From NCBI RefSeq assembly GCF_003206045.1, contig NZ_PZJM01000004.1:533274-597273 (forward strand): 64,000 nucleotides of DNA, in the 5' to 3' direction. The DNA comes from Salinicola lusitanus. GTDB taxonomy: Bacteria > Pseudomonadota > Gammaproteobacteria > Pseudomonadales > Halomonadaceae. Positions 1 to 8,724 of the stretch are shown here, piece by piece (positions within the stretch are counted from its first letter, which is position 1; each line of letters opens with the position of its first letter). The notes under the pieces are model-generated. The model worked only from the letters and a program-made list of their open reading frames with translations. It made no database searches and was not told where the DNA came from. The translations under genes and the position numbers were made by a program.

Positions 1-28
1 CGCTGCAACTTCCAGAGATCACCCGTAA
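1..28 (+). CDS. Possible last codons of the gene upstream of fliL (partial)
   Basis: The second frame reads eight sense codons and then a TAA at 26-28 that overlaps the fliL ATG (TAATG). This is the tight coupling seen elsewhere in the operon. The fragment is too short to identify. In other flagellar operons fliK often precedes fliL, but nothing here proves that. A different frame stays open until 56, so even the frame is uncertain. Confidence 0.3.
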
Positions 29-510
29 TGGCAGAAGCAATGGCCGCACCCCGTAAAAGTCGATCCCTACTCGTGGTAGGGCTCTTGATCGTCCTGCTGG
101 CGATCGCGAGTTCGATCGCCGTGTACTTCTTCCTCGATGCCCGTGGTGGTAGCGAGGCGACCGATGTCGTCGAGGAACAGCCGACCGAGCCCCCCGTGCC
201 GATATTCGTGACCATCCAGCCGTTCACGGTCAACCTGCAGAGCGACTACGGCGACCGGCTGCTCTACGTGGGTCTGTCGCTGCGCGTCAACGACGATCAG
301 ACCCGTGAGTTTCTGACCCAGCACATGCCGGAAGTTCGCAGCCGTCTGCTGATGCTGCTGTCCGGCAAGAGCGCGGAAGAGCTGATCAAGCCCGAGGGCA
401 AGGTCAAGTTGAAGCAGCAGATTCTCGGTCTGTTCGACGACCCGATCACCACGCCACAGCCCACGTTAGCCATCAGTGACGTGCTGTTCTCCGACTTCAT
501 CGTGCAGTAA
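28..510 (+). CDS. fliL: Flagellar basal body-associated protein FliL
   Basis: FliL is a single-pass inner-membrane protein that sits around the stator units and supports torque generation. The 160-residue product has a short basic cytoplasmic start (KSR at about 10-12), one membrane segment at about 14-36, and a periplasmic domain whose last residues (VLFSDFIVQ) match the usual hydrophobic FliL C-terminus. It is the first complete gene of fliLMNOPQR. An AGAGAT element lies about 9 bases before the ATG, and an in-frame ATG four codons later is a weaker alternative. The gap to fliM is 18 bases. Confidence 0.93.
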   Translation: MAEAMAAPRKSRSLLVVGLLIVLLAIASSIAVYFFLDARGGSEATDVVEEQPTEPPVPIFVTIQPFTVNLQSDYGDRLLYVGLSLRVNDDQTREFLTQHMPEVRSRLLMLLSGKSAEELIKPEGKVKLKQQILGLFDDPITTPQPTLAISDVLFSDFIVQ

Positions 511-528
511 GCGGACGCCAGGCCAACC

Positions 529-1536
529 ATGTCCCAAGACGACCTGTTATCGCAGGAAGAGATCGATGCCCTCCTCAACGGCGTCAGCGGCGATGACGAC
601 AAGCCCGCCGACGAGCCGAAAGGCGAGCGTCGCACCCGCCCCTTCGATCCGGCAAACCAGCATCGGGTCGTTCGCGAGCGCCTGCAGGCGCTGGACATCA
701 TCAACGAACGTTTCGCGCGTCTGTTTCGGGTCGCGCTGTTCAACCTGATCCGGCGCAGTGCCGACATCACCGTCTCCGGCGTGCGCTACCAGAGCTACAG
801 CGAATTCGCGCGCAACCTGCCGGTGCCGACCAATCTCAACCTGATCAGCCTCAAGCCGCTGAAGGGAACGGCGCTGCTGGTGTTCCCGCCGGGACTGGTC
901 TTCATGGTGGTGGACAATCTGTTCGGCGGCGACGGGCGATTCCTGACCAAGTCGGACGGCCGCGAATTCACTGCCACCGAGCAGCGGATCATCCAGCGCC
1001 TGATGTCGTTGGCGCTGGAGGGCTACAGCGACGCCTGGAAATCGATCTACCCCCTGGAGATCGACTACATGCGCTCGGAGATGCAGGTACGTTTCGCCAA
1101 CATCACCAATTCGCCGAACGAGATCGTCGTCAACAGCACGTTCCATCTCGAAGTCGGCAATCTGGCCAGCGACTTCAACATCTGCATACCGTTTTCCATG
1201 ATCGAACCGATCCGGGACATTCTCTCCAGCCCGATCGGGACGCTCGACAGCGACGATACCCAGTGGGAATCGCGCATGGCCGGCGAGATCAAGCAGACCC
1301 AGGTCGAGCTGATCGCCGACTTCGTCAAGATCCCCTCGACCATTGGCGACGTACTGTCGCTGGAGGTCGGGGACGTTCTTCCCATCGACATTCCCAAGGC
1401 CATCGACGTGCGCGTCGACGGTGTGCCGGTCATGACCTGCGAGTACGGTAACCGACAAGGCCAGCGCGCACTGCGGGTGAAACATCTCATCGACCATGGT
1501 ACGTACTCCGCCATGAAGGACTTCGACAATGAGTGA
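529..1536 (+). CDS. fliM: Flagellar motor switch protein FliM
   Basis: FliM is the C-ring protein that binds CheY-P and switches rotation direction. The 335 residues show the CheY-binding peptide at the extreme N-terminus (LSQEEIDALL, 7-16), an acidic linker, the CheC-like middle domain with the GGxG loop (LFGGDGRF, 131-138), and a C-terminal SpoA-type domain from about 255. Length matches the family. The stop overlaps the fliN start by 8 bases (ATGAGTGA), indicating translational coupling of the two C-ring components. Confidence 0.97.
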   Translation: MSQDDLLSQEEIDALLNGVSGDDDKPADEPKGERRTRPFDPANQHRVVRERLQALDIINERFARLFRVALFNLIRRSADITVSGVRYQSYSEFARNLPVPTNLNLISLKPLKGTALLVFPPGLVFMVVDNLFGGDGRFLTKSDGREFTATEQRIIQRLMSLALEGYSDAWKSIYPLEIDYMRSEMQVRFANITNSPNEIVVNSTFHLEVGNLASDFNICIPFSMIEPIRDILSSPIGTLDSDDTQWESRMAGEIKQTQVELIADFVKIPSTIGDVLSLEVGDVLPIDIPKAIDVRVDGVPVMTCEYGNRQGQRALRVKHLIDHGTYSAMKDFDNE

Positions 1537-2062
1537 CGATCAAAAACCGGGATCCCAGAAGGGAGCCTCCGATACGGCCGGCGACAGCCAGCAGGAAGCC
1601 GAGGATCTGTGGGCCGCGGCGATGGCGGAACAGGGCGTGGAACCCGAGACCGAAGAGACGGAAGCGCAGGCCGAAGACACAGAGCCTGCCCAGGCACCCG
1701 ATGTCGACGCCAAGGCGAAAGCGACGCCCGCGGCGGCGAGCTCGGTGGATGCCGGGATCTTCCAGTCCTTCGACCAGGGCGGAAGCGATACCCGCCAGCC
1801 CCGCGACCTGGGCGTGGTGATGGATATCCCGGTCAAGCTTTCGGTGGAGCTGGGCAGAACCCGTATCACCATCAAGCAGCTGCTGGAGCTTGCCCAGGGC
1901 TCGGTCGTGGAGCTGGACGGTCTCGCCGGCGAACCCATGGACATCCTGATCAACGGCTACCTCATCGCCCAGGGCGAAGTGGTGGTCGTGGATGACAAGT
2001 ACGGGATTCGAATCACCGAGATCATCACGCCCTCCGAGCGCGTCCAGAAATTGAACCGATGA
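1529..2062 (+). CDS. fliN: Flagellar motor switch protein FliN
   Basis: FliN forms the base of the C-ring with FliM and docks export substrates. The SpoA domain occupies about residues 95-177, containing the VELGRTRITIKQLLELAQGS segment and a closing GIRITEIITP region. At 177 residues it is longer than the enteric protein (about 137). The extra part is an acidic, Glu/Ala-rich N-terminal extension, as in many pseudomonad-type FliN proteins. It overlaps fliM by 8 bases and fliO by 4. Confidence 0.96.
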   Translation: MSDDQKPGSQKGASDTAGDSQQEAEDLWAAAMAEQGVEPETEETEAQAEDTEPAQAPDVDAKAKATPAAASSVDAGIFQSFDQGGSDTRQPRDLGVVMDIPVKLSVELGRTRITIKQLLELAQGSVVELDGLAGEPMDILINGYLIAQGEVVVVDDKYGIRITEIITPSERVQKLNR

Positions 2063-2487
2063 ACGAAGCTACCCTACAGCAGGCTACCCAGGCCGGCGGC
2101 AGTGACAGCATCGGTCTGCTGATGCTGGGCAAGACCGCGGTCTCCCTGCTGGTGGTCGTCGCGATCATCCTGGCCTGCGCCTGGCTGCTCAAGCGCCTCG
2201 GCCCCAATCGGCGGGCAGGTACGCAACATCTCCGCGTGGTGGCCAGTACGCCGGTGGGGCAGCGCGAGCGCGTGGTGATCGTCGCCGTCGAGGATCGTTG
2301 GCTGGTACTGGGTGTCGGTGGCGGACAGGTGACCAGGCTGGACACCCTCGAGCCACCGACGGCGCCCGAGGTCGAGCCGCCGGGATCAGCACCTGGCGGC
2401 TCCTTCGCCAGCCGCTTCGCCCAGGCGCTGAAGCAGAACGCCCGGGGCGCGGTCCGTGGCCGGCACAACGGACGGGACGGCAGCTAG
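2059..2487 (+). CDS. fliO: Flagellar biosynthesis protein FliO
   Basis: FliO is a small inner-membrane protein that helps assemble the FliP export-gate oligomer. The 142-residue product has one clear membrane segment at about 20-40, followed by a basic KRLG anchor and a cytoplasmic domain with the [16 protein letters not shown] and RWLVLGV pattern typical of FliO. The C-terminus is basic and low-complexity. The start overlaps the fliN stop (ATGA). Position between fliN and fliP supports the call. Confidence 0.92.
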   Translation: MNEATLQQATQAGGSDSIGLLMLGKTAVSLLVVVAIILACAWLLKRLGPNRRAGTQHLRVVASTPVGQRERVVIVAVEDRWLVLGVGGGQVTRLDTLEPPTAPEVEPPGSAPGGSFASRFAQALKQNARGAVRGRHNGRDGS

Positions 2488-2492
2488 TGGCG

Positions 2493-3257
2493 ATGACGCT
2501 CCGACTCAACCCACGCCATGTCGCCGCCGGTCTGGTGGCGGTGCTGGCATTGACCGCCAGCCAGTGGGCGATGGCGCAGGCCCTGCCCGGGATCATCAGT
2601 GAGCCGATGCCCGACGGCGGCCAGCGCTGGTCGCTGAGCCTGCAGACCCTGCTGTTCCTGTCGTCGCTCGCCTTCCTGCCGGCGATGCTGCTGATGATGA
2701 CCTGCTTCACCCGAATCATCATCGTCCTCGGGCTTCTGCGCACGGCCATGAGCACGCCGTCGGCGCCACCGACCCAGGTTCTGCTGGGACTGGCGCTGTT
2801 TCTCACCTTCTTCGTCATGTCGCCGGTGCTCGACCGGGTCTACGACGAGGCCTGGCAACCCTTCTCGGCCGAGCAGATTTCACTGGAGGAGGCACTCGAT
2901 CGGGGTAGCCAGCCTTTCCGGGAATTCATGTTCGCACAGACCCGCGAGGCCGATCTGGCGATGTTCGCCCGCATCGCCGACATCGGCGCAATGCAGGGCC
3001 CGGAGGACGTCCCGATGCGGATCCTGGTGCCGGCGTACGTCACCAGCGAACTGAAGACGGCATTCCAGATCGGCTTCACGATCTTCATTCCGTTCCTGAT
3101 CATCGATCTCGTCGTGGCCAGCGTGCTGATGGCGCTGGGGATGATGATGGTGCCGCCGGCCACGATCTCGCTGCCGTTCAAGTTGATGCTGTTCGTGCTG
3201 GTCGACGGCTGGCAGCTCCTGATCGGTTCGTTGACCCAGAGCTTCTATTTTTCCTGA
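2493..3257 (+). CDS. fliP: Flagellar export gate protein FliP
   Basis: FliP is the core of the FliPQR type III export gate in the inner membrane. From the ATG at 2493 the protein has 254 residues, the usual length. It has a cleavable signal peptide (about 1-30, ending near AQA), a conserved [20 protein letters not shown] segment, and hydrophobic helices to the C-terminal QSFYFS. A GTG at 2487 that shares its G with the fliO TAG is a second possible start two codons earlier. The reading frame stays open farther upstream inside fliO, which I treat as chance. Confidence 0.95.
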   Translation: MTLRLNPRHVAAGLVAVLALTASQWAMAQALPGIISEPMPDGGQRWSLSLQTLLFLSSLAFLPAMLLMMTCFTRIIIVLGLLRTAMSTPSAPPTQVLLGLALFLTFFVMSPVLDRVYDEAWQPFSAEQISLEEALDRGSQPFREFMFAQTREADLAMFARIADIGAMQGPEDVPMRILVPAYVTSELKTAFQIGFTIFIPFLIIDLVVASVLMALGMMMVPPATISLPFKLMLFVLVDGWQLLIGSLTQSFYFS

Positions 3258-3314
3258 GTTCCTGACATGAATCGCGTCGTGATGGCATGTCGCGGGACCA
3301 CACGGAGGTGAGCA

Positions 3315-3584
3315 ATGTCTCCCGAGATGGTAATGAGCCTCGCCTATCAGGGCATGAAGGTGACCCTGATGATGGCCGCGCCACTGCTGCTGACTGCGCT
3401 GCTGATCGGCCTGCTGGTGAGCTTGTTTCAGGCCGCGACGCAGATCAACGAGATGACCCTCTCCTTCATCCCCAAGATCCTCGGCGTCTTCGCCATGCTG
3501 ATCGTCTCCGGCGCCTGGATCATCCAGCTGCTGGTCAACTTCACCCGGGAACTGCTGCAGAACATTCCCCAGATGGTCAGTTGA
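3315..3584 (+). CDS. fliQ: Flagellar export gate protein FliQ
   Basis: FliQ (89 residues) contributes two membrane helices to the FliPQR gate. The start SPEMVMSLAYQGMKVTLMMA and the internal GLLVSLFQAATQINEMTLSF pattern are diagnostic. A strong GGAGGTG ribosome binding site lies at 3303-3309. The 57-base gap after fliP is the widest gap between any two of these operon genes. Confidence 0.96.
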   Translation: MSPEMVMSLAYQGMKVTLMMAAPLLLTALLIGLLVSLFQAATQINEMTLSFIPKILGVFAMLIVSGAWIIQLLVNFTRELLQNIPQMVS

Positions 3585-3600
3585 GACGCTGTCGCCGGCG

Positions 3601-4392
3601 ATGATCGACATCACCTCCGACCAGTGGCTGGGCTGGCTGCAGCTGTTCTTCTGGCCCACCGTTCGCATCCTCGCGTTCTTCATGGCCTCTCCGCTTTGGA
3701 GCCTGCCCAGCGTACCCACACCGGTCAAGGCCCTGTTCGGCGCCGCCATCGCCGTCGCTATCGCGCCGTCGCTGCCAGCGATGCCGGCGATCCCGCTGTT
3801 CTCGCTGGAAAGCTTCGGCATCCTGCTGCAGCAGATCCTGATTGGCATTGCCATGGGGCTGGTGCTGCGGATCATGATCGCCGTGGTGCAGACCGCCGGC
3901 GAATTCATCAGCATGCAGATGGGGCTGGGATTCGCGACGTTCTATCAGCCGGATGCCGGCACCAACACCATGGTGCTGTCGCGAATGCTGGAACTGCTGA
4001 CGCTGTTGATGTTTCTGGCGATGAACGGACACCTGATCACCATCGAGATCCTGGCCTGGACCTTCGAGGTGCTGCCCATCGGCGCGACTTCGATCGATGC
4101 CAGCTTTGCCGAGACCCTGGCCCGCTGGGGAGGCACCATCTTCTCCTCGGGCCTGCTGATGGCCATCCCCATCGTCACTGCCCTGCTGCTGATCAACCTG
4201 TCGCTGGGCATCCTCAACCGGGCTTCCCCCCAGCTGTCGATCTTTTCCGTGGGTTTCCCGATGACGCTGACCGCCGGCCTGGTAATGATCACCGCCCTCA
4301 TGCCGGATCTTGGCGGGTTCTGGCATGACCTCTTCACCCAGCAGCTGCGTTTCATGCAAGGCATGATCGAGCAGATGAGCGGCACGCCCTGA
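3601..4392 (+). CDS. fliR: Flagellar export gate protein FliR
   Basis: FliR completes the FliPQR gate and contacts FlhB. The 263-residue, strongly hydrophobic product has about six membrane segments. It carries the family pattern of a GEFISMQMGLGFA loop near residue 100, and a C-terminal LNRASPQLSIFSVGFP stretch. It is the last gene of the fliL-R operon. flhB does not follow; transcription meets the oppositely oriented flg operon across a terminator region. Confidence 0.96.
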   Translation: MIDITSDQWLGWLQLFFWPTVRILAFFMASPLWSLPSVPTPVKALFGAAIAVAIAPSLPAMPAIPLFSLESFGILLQQILIGIAMGLVLRIMIAVVQTAGEFISMQMGLGFATFYQPDAGTNTMVLSRMLELLTLLMFLAMNGHLITIEILAWTFEVLPIGATSIDASFAETLARWGGTIFSSGLLMAIPIVTALLLINLSLGILNRASPQLSIFSVGFPMTLTAGLVMITALMPDLGGFWHDLFTQQLRFMQGMIEQMSGTP

Positions 4393-4398
4393 GACGAC

Positions 4399-4422
4399 GG
4401 GGCCGGCCCGAGGGCCGGCTCC
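4399..4422 (+). terminator. GC-rich hairpin after fliR
   Basis: A 10-base-pair stem (4399-4408 with 4413-4422, one G-T pair) with loop CGAG starts seven bases after the fliR stop. No T-run follows, so it may be a transcript-end stabilising hairpin used together with the next terminator. Confidence 0.55.
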
Positions 4423-4463
4423 CCCCAACGGGCACGATGCCACCGTCGGAGGGCCCCAACGAC

Positions 4464-4492
4464 AAGGGCGCACCCACTGGATGCGCCCTTCT
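4464..4492 (+). terminator. Terminator between convergent fliR and flgL
   Basis: The arms AAGGGCGCA (4464-4472) and TGCGCCCTT (4482-4490) form a perfect 9-base-pair stem with a 9-base loop. CTTCTT follows on the plus strand. On the minus strand the A-rich part precedes the stem, so it can also act for flgL. Confidence 0.75.
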
Positions 4493-4560
4493 TCCTGCTA
4501 TCGCCCTGCCGCGCCCGCCTTCGACCGCTATCCCGGCCGGCCGCCGGAGCGCCATTACGT

Positions 4561-5772
4561 TCACATCATCTCGAACAACGACGTCCCCTGGAGATCGACG
4601 AAGGCTTTCTGCGCCGCCTGCAGCCCCACCTGGCGCAGCACGTAATCGGAGATCGCGGTGGTGTAGTCGAGATCGATCAAATCGCTCTGGGTCTGGGTGT
4701 AGGCGATCTTGCGATCGCTGCCCACGGTATCGAGCGTGTCCAGCTCGTTGAGGCGAGCGCCGACGGAAGCCCGCACGGTCAGCACATTATCCAGCGCGTT
4801 GTCCATCTCCCGGCTGGAAGTCGACAGCGTATTGGCAAAGGCGGCCTTGTCGACATCCGAATCGAGCGGTTTCTCCAGCGCCGAGAGCATGTTCTCCAGC
4901 GTGGTGAATACGTCCGGATTCATGTTCTTGGCGGTGCCGACGTCCAGCCCATCGCCATCGGCCGGCGTGCCCTCCAGGGTGAGACGCACCCCGCCGAATT
5001 CCAGGGTAGCGCTGGTGCCGTCGTAGTTGCCGGTGGTGTCGCCATCCGGTCCGCTGATCGTGTAGTCGAAAGTGCCATCGCCATTGGCACTGAACGAGAT
5101 CGCGTAATCGTCACCGTATCCCGGCGCGGTGGTATCGGCGACCTGCGGACCGGTGAACGTCAGCGTGCCGGCGTTGTCCGCGTCGGCCCGGGCGATATAG
5201 CCGGCCCCTCCCGCCACGGTCTGGAACACGTCACGGCCGGTATTGCCCACTTCCATCAGACGCGAGGAGTCCACCTTCTGCTGGCGAACCTGATCGGCGC
5301 CGGCGTACTGGACCGCGCCGGTAGCATCCTTGACGAAAGGCTCGGCGCCGTCCTGATAGCCACCGAACAGATAGCTGCCATTACCATCGGTCGAGTTGGC
5401 CTGGCCGAGAAGCGCTTCGTAGACACCGCGCATTTCGGTCGCCATCGACTGGCGATCCGCATCGCTCAAGGTGCCGTTGCCGGCCTGGACCATGAGCTCC
5501 TTGGCACGGGTCAGCGAGTCGGAGACACTGTTGAGAACGCTCTCCTCCTGGCTCAACGAGTTGCGTGCGGTGATCCGGCTGTCGCTCTGCTGGGCGTTGG
5601 ACGCCAGCGACTGCGACACGCCCACCGCGCGCGAGGCGGCCTGGGGATCGTCGGAGGGACGCACCACGCGCTTGCCGGAGGCGATCTGTTCGCCCACCTG
5701 CATGAAGGCGCTCTGCTGGCGGTTCATCGAGCTGACACTGCGCTCGAACATCATCACGGTGCTGACACGCAC
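4561..5772 (-). CDS. flgL: Flagellar hook-filament junction protein FlgL
   Basis: FlgL is the second junction protein between hook and filament. I start it at the GTG at 5772, which gives the family N-terminus VRVSTVMMFERSVSSMNRQQ and has GAGGAGAG just upstream; the frame stays open 13 codons farther. The 403 residues are longer than the enteric protein (about 317). The N- and C-terminal coiled-coil D0/D1 regions are conserved (ending LQAAQKAFVDLQGTSLFEMM), so the extra length lies in the central exposed domain (about 150-300, Gly/Asp/Thr-rich). It follows flgK with an 85-base gap and shares its sigma-28 promoter. Confidence 0.95.
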   Translation of the reverse strand: MRVSTVMMFERSVSSMNRQQSAFMQVGEQIASGKRVVRPSDDPQAASRAVGVSQSLASNAQQSDSRITARNSLSQEESVLNSVSDSLTRAKELMVQAGNGTLSDADRQSMATEMRGVYEALLGQANSTDGNGSYLFGGYQDGAEPFVKDATGAVQYAGADQVRQQKVDSSRLMEVGNTGRDVFQTVAGGAGYIARADADNAGTLTFTGPQVADTTAPGYGDDYAISFSANGDGTFDYTISGPDGDTTGNYDGTSATLEFGGVRLTLEGTPADGDGLDVGTAKNMNPDVFTTLENMLSALEKPLDSDVDKAAFANTLSTSSREMDNALDNVLTVRASVGARLNELDTLDTVGSDRKIAYTQTQSDLIDLDYTTAISDYVLRQVGLQAAQKAFVDLQGTSLFEMM

Positions 5773-5857
5773 GGCTCTCTCCTCGAAGGCGCCTCCACAC
5801 GGCGCACTCAATGGCTATTCAATAACGACGCGAAATCGACTCTTGGCGATCCCTGGC

Positions 5858-7486
5858 TCAGGCTCGCAGGCCCAGGATCGTGTCCAGAATGCTCGAGCCC
5901 GCCTCGATGATCTTGGCATTCGCCGAGTAGTACTGCTGGTACTTCAGCAGGTTGGCGTACTCTTCATCCAGGTTCACGCCCGAGTCGGCCTGCTGATAGG
6001 CGAAGAGCTGGTCGCTCAACCCCGTCTGCGTGGTGAGGTTGGCCTGGGTGATCGCAGCCCGATTACCGACATCGCTGACCAGCGAGGCGTAGCCTCCGCT
6101 GAATGTCTTGCTGCCGCCGACCAGCCTCTGATTCTGCAGGTCAAGCAGAGCCAGGGCGTTGCGGTTATCGCCGCTACCGCCACTGTCGGCATCCGCGGCG
6201 GCGATCTTGTCGGTATCGGTAACCGCGACTTCGAATACACCCGCGGCGTTGCGCGTCGGCTGGAGCATGAAGACATCGCCTTCGGCGGGCGTGCCACTCG
6301 GCGTCAGGGTCACGCCACCGACGGATAGCGTGCCATCCCCGGCCGGCGATACCGAACGGGTCTCGCCGCTGCCGAGGTTCTCGACCGAATAGCTGCCGTC
6401 CGCCTGATAGGTGAGCCGGTAGTCGTCCGCCGTCAACTCGCTGACATCACCGTACTCGGCGGCCAGCGAACCGCTCCCGTTGTTGACCGCGCTGCTGACG
6501 ACGGTCGGACTGCCGATGGCGAAGAACGCCTCGCCGGCATCGCCGTTCAGATCCACCCCGGCTTCATGCTGGGCGTTGAAGCTGCGGGCCAGCGTCACCG
6601 CCAACTGGCCGAGCTGGTTCTGCGTGCTATCGAGGGTCTCGCTGCGGAAACTGAGCAGCCCGCCCAGCTCGCCTCCCTTGACCACGGACTCCTTGAGCGC
6701 GGAGCGCGTCCCGCCGCCATCTTCATAACCGAGCGTGATGGACGAGGGATCTTCATTGCCCTTCATCGCCACCAGGTCGAACGACTTGTTGCCCGCGACC
6801 AGCGGCATGCCGTTGGAGAGCGATACCTGATAGGTGGAGCCGTCCTGTACCTGGACATTGACGTCGACCAGATCGCCGAGATCGCTGACCAGCTTGTCGC
6901 GTTGATCGAGCAGGGCGTTGGGCTCTTCACCGCTGCGAGCCCGCGCCAGCGTCACCTGCTTGTTGAGATCGGCGATCTGGTCGCTGAGATTGTTGACCTG
7001 GGTGACCACGTCGCCGATCTGACCGTTGATGCCCTCGCGCATGTCGCTGAGATAGCCGTCATAGGCACGGAACTGCGCCGTCATGCTGCGAGACGTACCC
7101 AGCACACCTTCCCGCGCCGCTGCGTCCGCTGGCGAACCGGTCAGATCCTCCACGCTGGAGAAGAAACCCTGCATCAGCGTCGTCAGGCCCGAGTCGCTGT
7201 CCGCCAGCAGATCGTTGATCTGATTGACCTGACTCTGGTAGGTCTCCAGCGCCGACTGCCGGCTGTTGACCTGATTGAGCTGCGAGCTGATATAGCTGTT
7301 GTACTGGCGCTGGATACCGTCGACGCTGACGCCGGATCCGGCGCCGCCGCCACTGGCATTCTGGCCCAGTAGCGTCAGCTGTCGACTGTAGCCATCGGTA
7401 TAGACGTTGCTGATGTTGTTGCTGGTGGTGGACAGCGCGTTCTGTGCCGCGCTCAACCCACTGAGACCAATCGAAAACAGGCTCAT
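5858..7486 (-). CDS. flgK: Flagellar hook-associated protein FlgK
   Basis: FlgK caps the hook and joins it to the filament. Starting at the ATG at 7486 (MSLFSIGLSGLSAAQNALST) the protein is 542 residues, the normal size. An upstream in-frame ATG at 7531 is rejected because it adds 15 non-family residues and overlaps the promoter. The D0 pattern NNISNVYTDGYSRQ near 22-35 and the C-terminal Gln/Asn-rich coiled coil (LLKYQQYYSANAKIIEAG) are typical. The gene has its own sigma-28 promoter match 60 bases upstream and is cotranscribed with flgL. Confidence 0.96.
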   Translation of the reverse strand: MSLFSIGLSGLSAAQNALSTTSNNISNVYTDGYSRQLTLLGQNASGGGAGSGVSVDGIQRQYNSYISSQLNQVNSRQSALETYQSQVNQINDLLADSDSGLTTLMQGFFSSVEDLTGSPADAAAREGVLGTSRSMTAQFRAYDGYLSDMREGINGQIGDVVTQVNNLSDQIADLNKQVTLARARSGEEPNALLDQRDKLVSDLGDLVDVNVQVQDGSTYQVSLSNGMPLVAGNKSFDLVAMKGNEDPSSITLGYEDGGGTRSALKESVVKGGELGGLLSFRSETLDSTQNQLGQLAVTLARSFNAQHEAGVDLNGDAGEAFFAIGSPTVVSSAVNNGSGSLAAEYGDVSELTADDYRLTYQADGSYSVENLGSGETRSVSPAGDGTLSVGGVTLTPSGTPAEGDVFMLQPTRNAAGVFEVAVTDTDKIAAADADSGGSGDNRNALALLDLQNQRLVGGSKTFSGGYASLVSDVGNRAAITQANLTTQTGLSDQLFAYQQADSGVNLDEEYANLLKYQQYYSANAKIIEAGSSILDTILGLRA

Positions 7487-7546
7487 ATCGCTATCCCGTG
7501 AAACGCCATCCAGAGTCCGGCGCGGATCCATGCAAAGTTATGATTT

Positions 7547-7573
7547 CTATCGGCTGTATCCGCCACTTCTTGA
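7547..7573 (-). promoter_or_regulatory. Sigma-28 (FliA) promoter of flgKL
   Basis: On the minus strand TCAAGAAG, an 11-base spacer and GCCGATAG match the FliA consensus TAAAGTTT-N11-GCCGATAA at 4 of 8 and 7 of 8 positions with exact spacing. It lies in the 146-base gap between flgJ and flgK, about 60 bases before the flgK ATG. A late-class promoter for flgKL is the expected arrangement. Confidence 0.72.
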
Positions 7574-7632
7574 ATCCCGGCCGGGGTGATTTCGCAATGT
7601 TTTGTTACTGCCCACCGCCATGCGGCCAGGCC

Positions 7633-8724
7633 CTAGAAAATCGCGGAAGGTAGCGTATCCGGACCGAAGGGGTTGTCGTCGTCGCTGGTGGCGGCCGCCA
7701 GCAGCCCGCGGTCAGGAATGGCGTCCAAGCCGCCCAACTGCGCCATGATCGCCTGGAGCTTGGCGGCATATCGCGGATCCGTGGCGTAGCCGCCCTGCTG
7801 CAACGCCCGGGCAGCCTCATCGGGCGACGAAGCCGCTACCACCCCTTGGTAGCGGGGATTGTCCCCGATCAACCTGGCGTAGTCGGCGAACGCCTCCGTA
7901 TAGGAGTCGTAGACGCGGAACCGGTCGGCCATCTTGATCGGCCGGCCATTCACGTATTCGGTGGTGGTGATTTCCGTGGTGGTGCCCTGCCAGGACTGGC
8001 CAGCCTTGATGCCGAACAGGTTGTGACTGTTCCCCCCTCCTGCCGTGGGGATCTCGCGCTGCCCCCAACCGGTCTCGAGCGCGGCCTGGGCAAGGATCAG
8101 TTCGGCGGGCACCCCAGAGGAGTGCTCGGCACGTTGGGCCGGCCCAGCCAACTGCTCGAGGAAAGCGCGAACGTGGGCCGGTCGGTCGCCGAAATCGGCG
8201 CCCGACAGCCCTGTCGTCCCTGCGCCGGCCGACTCGCCGGCGGTCGCACCGCTGGCGGACGGCCCGGGCATCGCCAGACCATGTCGGGAGACGTCCGGCG
8301 CGAATCCGGGGGTGCGCAGGCCACCATGCAGCAGCCGCGGCGTGCCGCGGGGGATCCCGGCAATCAAGGTCGAGGCGTCCTCCCGCTCGCTGGCGGCCGG
8401 CAGCGCCGCTGTCCCGGGTAGGCCGCTGCCCTCGAGTTGCTGCACGAGCTGATCGGCCAGTCCCAGTCCCTTTCCCGCCAACTGCTGGGCCCACTGCTGA
8501 TCCTGCATCGAGCGCATCATGTCCATCTGATGGCTCTGCAGCAGCCCGGACTTGGGACTGGCATCGCGCATGCTCTTGAGCATCATCTGCAGAAAGACGG
8601 CCTCGAACTGGCGCGACGCTTCCTTGAGGCTGTCCTGCGGCGAGTTCGCAGCGCTGTACTTGAGCCGCTGGACGCTCTGGACGTCGAGCGCGAACTGGCC
8701 GGAGAGATCGTTACCCAGTGCCAT
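7633..8724 (-). CDS. flgJ: Flagellar rod-cap protein and peptidoglycan hydrolase FlgJ
   Basis: FlgJ scaffolds rod assembly in the periplasm and cuts peptidoglycan so the rod can pass. The 363-residue protein has an N-terminal rod-cap domain (about 1-100; FEAVFLQMMLKSMRDA and a Gln-rich stretch). A Gly/Pro/Ala-rich linker follows at about 100-185. The C-terminal glucosaminidase domain (about 190-345) has the ALETGWG catalytic-Glu region and the NLFGIKAG and YATDPRYAAKL motifs. The linker makes it about 50 residues longer than the enteric protein. Its ATG overlaps the flgI stop (TGATG). Confidence 0.96.
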   Translation of the reverse strand: MALGNDLSGQFALDVQSVQRLKYSAANSPQDSLKEASRQFEAVFLQMMLKSMRDASPKSGLLQSHQMDMMRSMQDQQWAQQLAGKGLGLADQLVQQLEGSGLPGTAALPAASEREDASTLIAGIPRGTPRLLHGGLRTPGFAPDVSRHGLAMPGPSASGATAGESAGAGTTGLSGADFGDRPAHVRAFLEQLAGPAQRAEHSSGVPAELILAQAALETGWGQREIPTAGGGNSHNLFGIKAGQSWQGTTTEITTTEYVNGRPIKMADRFRVYDSYTEAFADYARLIGDNPRYQGVVAASSPDEAARALQQGGYATDPRYAAKLQAIMAQLGGLDAIPDRGLLAAATSDDDNPFGPDTLPSAIF

